Below, piece after piece: positions 51,201-62,040 of a stretch of 64,000 nucleotides of DNA; positions within the stretch are counted from its first letter, which is position 1; each line of letters starts with the position of its first letter. Source of the DNA: Oenanthe sinensis (Eukaryota > Streptophyta > Magnoliopsida > Apiales > Apiaceae); the NCBI GenBank assembly GCA_028671895.1, contig CM053802.1, positions 31,348,201-31,412,200 of the forward strand, given 5' to 3'. The notes under the pieces are model-generated. The model did no database searches, was not told the origin of the DNA, and saw nothing but the letters and a program-made list of their open reading frames with translations. The position numbers were made by a program, and so were the translations under genes.

Positions 51201-52380
51201 GTTTCAACATGAAAACAACTTGTAAACTCTTGTAGGATCAATCTTGGCTCATTTGAACTTGAAAACAATTCCTAACAACTTGAGGCTTTAATCTTGACTC
51301 CTTCAAACTTGGAAACAGTTTGTAGCTCCATTCTTGACTCGTTTCAACTTGAAAACAACTTGTACACTCTTGTAGAATCAATCTTGGCACATTTGAACCT
51401 GAAAACAATTCCTAACAATTTGTGGCTTCCTTCTTGACTCGTTCACACTTGAAAACAGTTTGTAGCTTCATTATCGACTCGTTTCAACATGAAAACAACT
51501 TGTAAACTCTTGTAGGATCAATCTTGGCTCATTTGAACATGAAAACAATTCCTAACAACTTGAGGCTTTAATCTTGACTCGTTCAAACTTGGAAACAGTT
51601 TGTAGCTTCATTCTTGACTCGTTTCAACTTGAAAACAACTTGTACACTCTTGTAGAATCAATCTTGGCACATTTGAACCTGAAAACAATTCCTAACAATT
51701 TGTGGCTTCCTTCTTGACTCGTTCACACTTGAAAACAGTTTGTAGCTTCATTATCGACTCGTTTCAACATGAAAACAACTTGTAAACTCTTGTAGGATCA
51801 ATCTTGGCTCATTTGAAAATGAAAACAATTCCTAACAACTTGAGGCTTTAATCTTGACTCGTTCAATCTTGAAAACAGTTTGTAGCTCCATTCTTGACTC
51901 GTTTCAACTTGAAAACAACTTGTACACTCTTGTAGAATCAATCTTGGCACATTTGAACCTGAAAACAATTCCTAACAATTTGAGGTTCATTCTTGACTCG
52001 TTAACACTTGAAAACAGTTTGTAGCTTCATTCTTGACTCGTTTCAACATGAAAACAACTTGTACACTCTTGTAGGATCAATCTTGGCTCATTTGAACTTG
52101 AAAACAATTCCTAACAACTTGAGGCTTTAATCTTGACTCGTTCAAACTTGAAAATAGTTTGTAGCTTCATTCTTGACTCGTTTCAACTTGAAAACAACTT
52201 GTACACTCTTGTAGAATCAATCTTGGCACATTTGAACCTGAAAACAATTCCTAACAATTTGAGGCTTCATTCTTGACTCGTTAACACTTGAAAACAGTTT
52301 GTAGTTTCATTCTTGACTCGTTTCAACATGAAAACAACTTGTACACTCTTGTAGGATCAATCTTGGCTCATTTGAACTTG
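48210..52380. repeat. Mixed A/B dimers with 280-bp duplications
   Basis: No single HOR dominates. Adjacent dimers share private variants at 280-bp spacing: CTTGATAACAAC at 50511 and 50791, and TGTGGCTTCCTTC at 51421 and 51701. TTGACACGTT appears near 48913 and 49753, 840 bp apart. ATTCCGAAC with ATCTTGTCTCG near 49867 resembles 13751. One base is lost in GAGGTTCATTC near 51982. Confidence 0.75.
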
Positions 52381-55350
52381 AAAACAATTCCTAACAACTT
52401 GAGGCTTTAATCTTGACTCGTTCAAACTTGAAAATAGTTTGTAGCTTCATTCTTGACTCGTTTCAACTTGAAAACAACTTGTACACTCTTGTAGAATCAA
52501 TCTTGGCACATTTGAACCTGAAAACAATTCCTAACAATTTGAGGCTACATTCTTGACTCGTTAACACTTGAAAACAGTTTGTACCTTCATTCTTGACTCG
52601 TTTCAACATGAAAACAACTTGTACACTCTTGTAGGATCAATCCTGGCTCATTTGAACTTGAAAACAATTCCTAACAACTTGAGGCTTTTAATCTTGTCTC
52701 GTTCAATCTTGAAAACAGTTTGTAGCTCCATTCTTGACTCGTTTCAACTTGAAAACAACTTGTACACTCTTGTAGAATCAATCTTGGGACATTTGAACCT
52801 GAAAACAATTCCTAACAATTTGAGGCTTCATTCTTGACTCGTTAACACTTGAAAACAATTTGTAGCTTCATTCTTGACTCGTTTCAACATGAAAACAACT
52901 TGTACACTCTTGTAGGATCAATCTTCGCTCATTTGAACTTGAACAATTCCTAACAACTTGAGGCTTTAATCTTGACTCGTTCAAACTTGAAAATAGTTTG
53001 TAGCTTCATTCTTGACTCGTTTCAACTTGAAAACAACTTGTACACTCTTGTAGAATCAATCTTGGCACATTTGAACCTGAAAACAATTCCTAACAATTTG
53101 AGGCTTCATTCTTGACTCGTTCACACTTGAAAACAGTTTGTAGCTTCATTCTCGACTCGTTTCAACATAAAAACTACTTGTAAACTCTTGTAGGATCAAT
53201 CTTGGCTCATTTGAACTTGAAAACAATTCCTAACAACTTGAGGCTTTAATCTTGACTCGTTCAAACTTGAAAATAGTTTGTAGCTTCATTCTTGACTCGT
53301 TTCAACTTGAAAACAACTTGTACACTCTTGTAGAATCAATCTTGGCACATTTGAACCTGAAAACAATTCCTAATAATTTGAGGCTTCATTCTTGACTCGT
53401 TAACACTTGAAAACAGTTTGTAGCTTCATTCTTGACTCGTTTCAACATGAAAACAACTTGTACACTCTTGTAGGATCAATCCTGGCTCATTTGAACTTCA
53501 AAACATTTCCTAACAACTTGAGGCTTTAATCTTGTCTCGTTCAAACTTGAAAACAGTTTGTAGCTCCATTCTTGACTCGTTTCAACTTGAAAACAACTTG
53601 TACACTCTTGTAGAATCAATCTTGGCACATTTGAACCTGAAAACAATTCCTAAAAATTTGAGGCTTCATTCTTGACTCGTTAACACTTGAAAACAATTTG
53701 TAGCTTCATTCTTGACTCGTTTCAACATGAAAACAACTTGTACACTCTTGTAGGATCAATCTTCGCTCATTTGAACTTGAAAACAATTCCTAACAACTTG
53801 AGGCTTTAATCTTGACTCGTTCAAACTTGAAAATAGTTTGTAGCTTCATTCTTGACTCGTTTCAACTTGAAAACAACTTGTACACTCTTGTAGAATCAAT
53901 CTTGGCACATTTGAACCTGAAAACAATTCCTAACAATTTGAGGCTTCATTCTTGACTCGTTAACACTTGAAAACAGTTTGTACCTTCATTCTTGACTCGT
54001 TTCAACATGAAAACAACTTGTACACTCTTGTAGGATCAATCCTGGCTCATTTGAACTTGAAAACAATTCCTAACAACTTGAGGCTTTTAATCTTGTCTCG
54101 TTCAATCTTGAAAACAGTTTGTAGCTCCATTCTTGACTCGTTTCAACTTGAAAACAACTTGTACACTCTTGTAGAATCAATCTTGGGACATTTGAACCTG
54201 AAAACAATTCCTAACAATTTGAGGCTTCATTCTTGACTCGTTAACACTTGAAAACAATTTGTAGCTTCATTCTTGACTCGTTTCAACATGAAAACAACTT
54301 GTACACTCTTGTAGGATCAATCTTCGCTCATTTGAACTTGAACAATTCCTAACAACTTGAGGCTTTAATCTTGACTCGTTCAAACTAGAAAATAGTTTGT
54401 AGCTTCATTCTTGACTCGTTTCAACTTGAAAACAACTTGTACACTCTTGTAGAATCAATCTTGGCACATTTGAACCTGAAAACAATTCCTAACAATTTGA
54501 GGCTTCATTCTTGACTCGTTCACACTTGAAAACAGTTTGTAGCTTCATTCTCGACTCGTTTCAACATGAAAACTACTTGTAAACTCTTGTAGGATCAATC
54601 TTGGCTCATTTGAACTTGAAAACAATTCCTAACAACTTGAGGCTTTAATCTTGACTCGTTCAAACTTGAAAATAGTTTGTAGCTTCATTCTTGACTCGTT
54701 TCAACTTGAAAACAACTTGTACACTCTTGTAGAATCAATCTTGGCACATTTGAACCTGAAAACAATTCCTAATAATTTGAGGCTTCATTCTTGACTCGTT
54801 AACACTTGAAAACAGTTTGTAGCTTCATTCTTGACTCGTTTCAACATGAAAACAACTTGTACACTCTTGTAGGATCAATCCTGGCTCATTTGAACTTCAA
54901 AACATTTCCTAACAACTTGAGGCTTTAATCTTGTCTCGTTCAAACTTGAAAACAGTTTGTAGCTCCATTCTTGACTCGTTTCAACTTGAAAACAACTTGT
55001 ACACTCTTGTAGAATCAATCTTGGCACATTTGAACCTGAAAACAATTCCTAAAAATTTGAGGCTTCATTCTTGACTCGTTAACACTTGAAAACAATTTGT
55101 AGCTTCATTCTTGACTCGTTTCAACATGAAAACAACTTGTACACTCTTGTAGGATCAATCTTCGCTCATTTGAACTTGAAAACAATTCCTAACAACTTGA
55201 GGCTTTAATCTTGACTCGTTCAAACTTGAAAATAGTTTGTAGCTTCATTCTTGACTCGTTTCAACTTGAAAACAACTTGTACACTCTTGTAGAATCAATC
55301 TTGGCACATTTGAACCTGAAAACAATTCCTAACAATTTGAGGCTTCATTC
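52380..55350. repeat. 10-mer HOR, two tandem copies of 1399 bp
   Basis: The unit is 10 x 140 plus 1 minus 2. Both copies carry an extra T in GGCTTTTAATC (near 52686 and 54085) and lack two A in CTTGAACAATTCC (near 52940 and 54339). They also share GTACCTTC (52581 and 53980), ACTACTTG (near 53174 and 54572), GAACTTCAAAAC and CCTAAAAATTTG. I noticed differences at GGCTACATT near 52546, CATAAAAAC near 53167 and AAACTAGAAAATAG near 54383. The match stops at 55.35 kb, where TTGACACGTT replaces TTGACTCGTT. Confidence 0.88.
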
Positions 55351-58300
55351 TTGACACGTTAACACTTGAAAACAGTTTGTAGCTTCATTCTTGACTCGTT
55401 TCAACATGAAAATAACTTGTACACTCTTGTAGGATCAATCTTGGCTCATTTGAACTTGAAAACAATTCCGAACAACTTGAGGCTTTAATCTTGACTCATT
55501 CAAACTTGAAAATAGTTTGTAGCTTCATTCTTGACTCGTTTCAACTTGAAAACAACTTGTACACTCTTGTAGAATCAATCTTGGCACATTTGAACCTGAA
55601 AACAATTCCTAATAATTTGAGGCTTCATTCTTGACTCGTTAAAACTTGAAAACAGTTTGTAGCTTCATTCTTGACTCGTTTCAACATGAAAACAACTTGT
55701 ACACTCTTGTAGGATCAATCCTGGCTCATTTGAACTTGAAATCATTTCCTAACAACTTGAGGCTTTAATCTTGTCTCGTTCAAACTTGAAAACAGTTTGT
55801 AGCTCCATTCTTGACTCGTTTCAACTTGAAAACAACTTGTACACTCTTGTAGAATCAATCTTGGCACATTTGAACCTGAAAACAATTCCTAAAAATTTGA
55901 GGCTTCATTCTTGACTCGTTAACACTTGAAAACAATTTGTAGCTTCATTCTTGACTCGTTTCAACATGAAAACAACTTGTACACTCTTGTAGGATCAATC
56001 TTCGCTCATTTGAACTTGAAAACAATTCCTAACAACTTGAGGCTTTAATCTTGACTCGTTCAAACTTGAAAATAGTTTGTAGCTTCATTCTTGACTCGTT
56101 TCAACTTGAAAACAACTTGTACACTCTTGTAGAATCAATCTTGGCACATTTGAACCTGAAAACAATTCCTAACAATTTGAGGTTCATTCTTGACTCGTTA
56201 ACACTTGAAAACAGTTTGTAGCTTCATTCTTGACTCGTTTCAACATGAAAACAACTTGTACACTCTTGTAGGATCAATCTTGGCTCATTTGAACTTGAAA
56301 ACAATTCCTAACAACTTGAGGCTTTAATCTTGACTCGTTCAAACTTGAAAATAGTTTGTAGCTTCATTCTTGACTCGTTTCAACTTGAAAACAACTTGTA
56401 CACTCTTGTAGAATCAATCTTGGCACATTTGAACCTGAAAACAATTCCTAAAAATTTGAGGCTTCATTCTTGACTCGTTAACACTTGAAAACAGTTTGTA
56501 CCTTCATTCTTGACTCGTTTCAACATGAAAACAACTTGTACACTCTTGTAGGATCAATCCTGGCTCATTTGAACTTGAAAACAATTCCTAACAACTTGAG
56601 GCTTTAATCTTGTCTCGTTCAATCTTGAAAACAGTTTGTAGCTCCATTCTTGACTCGTTTCAACTTGAAAACAACTTGTACACTCTTGTAGAATCAATCT
56701 TGGGACATTTGAACCTGAAAACAATTCCTAACAATTTGAGGCTTCATTCTTGACTCGTTAACACTTGAAAACAATTTGTAGCTTCATTCTTGACTCGTTT
56801 CAACATGAAAACAACTTGTACACTCTTGTAGGATCAATCTTCGCTCATTTGAACTTGAACAATTCCTAACAACTTGAGGCTTTAATCTTGACTCGTTCAA
56901 ACTTGAAAATAGTTTGTAGCTTCATTCTTGACTCGTTTCAACTTGAAAACAACTTGTACACTCTTGTAGAATCAATCTTGGCACATTTGAACCTGAAAAC
57001 AATTCCTAATAATTTGAGGCTTCATTCTTGACTCGTTAACACTTGAAAACAGTTTGTAGCTTCATTCTTGACTCGTTTCAACATGAAAACAACTTGTACA
57101 CTCTTGTAGGATCAATCCTGGCTCATTTGAACTTGAAAACATTTCCTAACAACTTGAGGCTTTAATCTTGTCTCGTTCAAACTTGAAAACAGTTTGTAGC
57201 TCCATTCTTGACTCGTTTCAACTTGAAAACAACTTGTACACTCTTGTAGAATCAATCTTGGCACATTTGAACCTGAAAACAATTCCTAATAATTTGAGGC
57301 TTCATTCTTGACTCGTTAACACTTGAAAACAGTTTGTAGCTTCATTCTTGACTCGTTTCAACATGAAAACAACTTGTACACTCTTGTAGGATCAATCCTG
57401 GCTCATTTGAACTTGAAAACATTTCCTAACAACTTGAGGCTTTAATCTTGTCTCGTTCAAACTTGAAAACAGTTTGTAGCTCCATTCTTGACTCGTTTCA
57501 ACTTGAAAACAACTTGTACACTCTTGTAGAATCAATCTTGGCACATTTGAACCTGAAAACAATTCCTAAAAATTTGAGGCTTCATTCTTGACTCGTTAAC
57601 ACTTGAAAACAATTTGTAGCTTCATTCTTGACTCGTTTCAACATGAAAACAACTTGTACACTCTTGTAGGATCAATCTTCGCTCATTTGAACTTGAAAAC
57701 AATTCCTAACAACTTGAGGCTTTAATCTTGACTCGTTCAAACTTGAAAATAGTTTGTAGCTTCATTCTTGACTCGTTTCAACTTGAAAACAACTTGTACA
57801 CTCTTGTAGAATCAATCTTGGCACATTTGAACTTGAAAACAATTCCTAACAATTTGAGGCTTCATTCTTGACACGTTAACACTTGAAAACAGTTTGTAGC
57901 TTCATTCTTGACTCGTTTCAACATGAAAATAACTTGTACACTCTTGTAGGATCAATCTTGGCTCATTTGAACTTGAAAACAATTCCGAACAACTTGAGGC
58001 TTTAATCTTGACTCATTCAAACTTGAAAATAGTTTGTAGCTTCATTCTTGACTCGTTTCAACTTGAAAACAACTTGTACACTCTTGTAGAATCAATCTTG
58101 GCACATTTGAACCTGAAAACAATTCCTAATAATTTGAGGCTTCATTCTTGACTCGTTAACACTTGAAAACAGTTTGTAGCTTCATTCTTGACTCGTTTCA
58201 ACATGAAAACAACTTGTACACTCTTGTAGGATCAATCCTGGCTCATTTGAACTTGAAATCATTTCCTAACAACTTGAGGCTTTAATCTTGTCTCGTTCAA

Positions 58301-58720
58301 ACTTGAAAACAGTTTGTAGCTCCATTCTTGACTCGTTTCAACTTGAAAACAACTTGTACACTCTTGTAGAATCAATCTTGGCACATTTGAACCTGAAAAC
58401 AATTCCTAAAAATTTGAGGCTTCATTCTTGACTCGTTAACACTTGAAAACAATTTGTAGCTTCATTCTTGACTCGTTTCAACATGAAAACAACTTGTACA
58501 CTCTTGTAGGATCAATCTTCGCTCATTTGAACTTGAAAACAATTCCTAACAACTTGAGGCTTTAATCTTGACTCGTTCAAACTTGAAAATAGTTTGTAGC
58601 TTCATTCTTGACTCGTTTCAACTTGAAAACAACTTGTACACTCTTGTAGAATCAATCTTGGCACATTTGAACCTGAAAACAATTCCTAACAATTTGAGGC
58701 TTCATTCTTGACACGTTAAC
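55350..58720. repeat. Related blocks at 2517-bp offset
   Basis: AATTCCGAAC lies at 55464 and 57981, with TTGACACGTT before it and GAAATCATTTCC after it (near 55739 and 58255). The offset is 18 x 140 minus 3, accounted for by the one-base and two-base deletions between. The second block is preceded by an A2-B dimer present twice, 280 bp apart (57.0-57.56 kb). Confidence 0.83.
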
Positions 58721-60376
58721 ACTTGAAAACAGTTTGTAGCTTCATTCTCGACTCGTTTCAACATGAAAACAACTTGTAAACACTTGTAGGATCAATCTTG
58801 GCTCATTTGAACTTGAAAACAATTCCTAACAACTTGAGGCTTTAATCTTGACTCGTTCAAACTTGGAAACAGTTTGTAGCTTCATTCTTGACTCGTTTCA
58901 ACTTGAAAACAACTTGTACACTCTTGTAGAATCAATCTTGGCACATTTGAACCTGAAAACAATTCCTAACAATTTGAGGCTTCATTCTTGACTCGTTAAC
59001 ACTTGAAAACAGTTTGAAGCTTTATTCTTGACTCGTTTCAACATGAAAACAACTTGTAAACTCTTGTAGGATCAATCTTGGCTCATTTGAACTTGAAAAC
59101 AATTCCTAACAACTTGAGGCTTTAATCTTGACTCTTTCAAACTTGGAAACAGTTTGTAGCTCCATTCTTGACTCGTTTCAGCTTGAAAACAACTTGTACA
59201 CTCTTGTAGAATCAATCTTGGCACATTTGAACCTGAAAACAATTCCTAACAATTTGAGGCTTCATTCTTGACTCGTTAACACTTGAAAACAGTTTGAAGC
59301 TTCATTCTTGACTCGTTTCAACATGAAAACAACTTGTAAACTCTTGTAGGATCAATCTTGGCTCATTTGAACTTGAAAACAATTCCTAACAACTTGAGGC
59401 TTTAATCTTGACTCCTTCAAACTTGGAAACAGTTTGTAGCTCCATTCTTGACTCGTTTCAACTTGAAAACAACTTGTACACTCTTGTAGAATCAATCTTG
59501 GCACATTTGAACCTGAAAACAATTCCTAACAATTTGTGGCTTCCTTCTTGACTCGTTCACACTTGAAAACAGTTTGTAGCTTCATTATCGACTCGTTTCA
59601 ACATGAAAACAACTTGTAAACTCTTGTAGGATCAATCTTGGCTCATTTGAACATGAAAACAATTCCTAACAACTTGAGGCTTTAATCTTGACTCGTTCAA
59701 ACTTGGAAACAGTTTGTAGCTTCATTCTTGACTCGTTTCAACTTGAAAACAACTTGTACACTCTTGTAGAATCAATCTTGGCACATTTGAACCTGAAAAG
59801 AATTCCTAACAATTTGTGGCTTCCTTCTTGACTCGTTCACACTTGAAAACAGTTTGTAGCTTCATTATCGACTCGTTTCAACATGAAAACAACTTGTAAA
59901 CTCTTGTAGGATCAATCTTGGCTCATTTGAACATGAAAACAATTCCTAACAACTTGAGGCTTTAATCTTGACTCGTTCAAACTTGGAAACAGTTTGTAGC
60001 TTCATTCTTGACTCGTTTCAACTTGAAAACAACTTGTACACTCTTGTAGAATCAATCTTGGCACATTTGAACCTGAAAACAATTCCTAACAATTTGAGGC
60101 TTCATTCTTGACTCGTTAACACTTTAAAACAGTTTGTAGCTTCATTCTTGACTCGTTTTAACATGAAAACAACTTGTACACTCTTGTAGGATCAATCTTG
60201 GCTCATTTGAACTTGAAAACAATTCCTAACAACTTGAGGCTTTAATCTTGACTCGTTCAAACTTGAAAATAGTTTGTAGCTTCATTCTTGACTCGTTTCA
60301 ACTTGAAAACATCTTGTACACTCTTGTAGAATCAATCTTGGCACATTTGAACCTGAAAACAATTCCTAACAATTTG
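58720..60376. repeat. Dimers related to 50.0-52.0 kb
   Basis: TGTGGCTTCCTTC at 59535 and 59815 matches 51421 and 51701 at 8114 bp, and TTATCGACTCG accompanies each. The GGTTC deletion following it is 8394 bp from its partner, so this copy has one extra dimer. A GAATTCC variant lies near 59800. Confidence 0.75.
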
Positions 60377-60399
60377 AGGTTCATTCTTGACTCATTAAC

Positions 60400-62040
60400 A
60401 CTTGAAAACAGTTTGTAGCTTCATTCTTGACTCGTTTCAACATGAAAACAACTTGTACACTCTTGTAGGATCAATCTTGGCTCATTTGAACTTGAAAACA
60501 ATTCCTAACAACTTGAGGCTTTAATCTTGACTCGTTCAAACTTGAATATAGTTTGTAGCTTCATTCTTGACTCGTTTCAACTTGAAAACAACTTGTACAC
60601 TCTTGTAGAATCAATCTTGGCACATTTGAACCTGAAAACAATTCCTAACAATTTGAGGCTTCATTCTTGACTCGTTAACACTTGAAAACAGTTTGTAGTT
60701 TCATTCTTGACTCGTTTCAACATGAAAACAACTTGTACACTCTTGTAGGATCAATCTTGGCTCATTTGAACTTGAAAACAATTCCTAACAACTTGAGGCT
60801 TTAATCTTGACTCGTTCAAACTTGAAAATAGTTTGTAGCTTCATTCTTGACTCGTTTCAACTTGAAAACAACTTGTACACTCTTGTAGAATCAATCTTGG
60901 CACATTTGAACCTGAAAACAATTCCTAACAATTTGAGGCTTCATTCTTGACTCGTTAACACTTGAAAACAGTTTGTAGTTTCATTCTTGACTCGTTTCAA
61001 CATGAAAACAACTTGTACACTCTTGTAGGATCAATCTTGGCTCATTTGAACTTGAAAACAATTCCTAACAACTTGAGGCTTTAATCTTGACTCGTTCAAA
61101 CTTGAAAATAGTTTGTAGCTTCATTCTTGACTCGTTTCAACTTGAAAACAACTTGTACACTCTTGTAGAATCAATCTTGGCACATTTGAACCTGAAAACA
61201 ATTCCTAACAATTTGAGGCTTCATTCTTGACTCGTTAACACTTGAAAACAGTTTGTAGCTTCATTCTTGACTCGTTTCAACATGAAAACAACTTGTACAC
61301 TCTTGTAGGATCAATCTTGGCTCATTTGAACTTGAAAACAATTCCTAACAACTTGAGGCTTTAATCTTGACTCGTTCAAACTTGAATATAGTTTGTAGCT
61401 TCATTCTTGACTCGTTTCAACTTGAAAACAACTTGTACACTCTTGTAGAATCAATCTTGGCACATTTGAACCTGAAAACAATTCCTAACAATTTGAGGCT
61501 TCATTCTTGACTCGTTAACACTTGAAAACAGTTTGTAGTTTCATTCTTGACTCGTTTCAACATGAAAACAACTTGTACACTCTTGTAGGATCAATCTTGG
61601 CTCATTTGAACTTGAAAACAATTCCTAACAACTTGAGGCTTTAATCTTGACTCGTTCAAACTTGAAAATAGTTTGTAGCTTCATTCTTGACTCGTTTCAA
61701 CTTGAAAACAACTTGTACACTCTTGTAGAATCAATCTTGGCACATTTGAACCTGAAAACAATTCCTAACAATTTGAGGCTTCATTCTTGACTCGTTAACA
61801 CTTGAAAACAGTTTGTAGTTTCATTCTTGACTCGTTTCAACATGAAAACAACTTGTACACTCTTGTAGGATCAATCTTGGCTCATTTGAACTTGAAAACA
61901 ATTCCTAACAACTTGAGGCTTTAATCTTGACTCGTTCAAACTTGAAAATAGTTTGTAGCTTCATTCTTGACTCGTTTCAACTTGAAAACAACTTGTACAC
62001 TCTTGTAGAATCAATCTTGGCACATTTGAACCTGAAAACA
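60400..62040. repeat. 6-mer HOR, two tandem copies of 840 bp (most uniform part)
   Basis: CTTGAATATAG at 60541 and 61381 and the pattern GTAGC, GTAGT, GTAGT in successive dimers (about 60415, 60697, 60977, then 61257, 61537, 61817) repeat at 840 bp. All A units are the plain A1 type and all B units have GTTAAC. Apart from these markers the dimers look identical by eye, so this is the most homogeneous stretch of the window. Confidence 0.87.

Larger units (their letters stand above)
51982..60376. repeat. Two successive 30-monomer intervals of 4197 bp
   Basis: The one-base deletion GAGGTTCATTC occurs at 51982, 56179 and 60376, each pair 4197 bp apart (30 x 140 minus 3). The internal contents differ: the first interval holds the two 1399-bp units, the second a different mix that includes one unit with the two-base AA loss near 56850. 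The GTACCTTC block near 56498 lacks the extra T of its relatives. Confidence 0.8.

Noticed and set aside
52568..52837. Plus-strand open frame of 89 codons, also at 53967-54236
   Set aside because: It exists because of the extra T in GGCTTTTAATC, which joins two open frames. It is duplicated only as part of the 1399-bp HOR, and its translation is an internal repeat without domain features.
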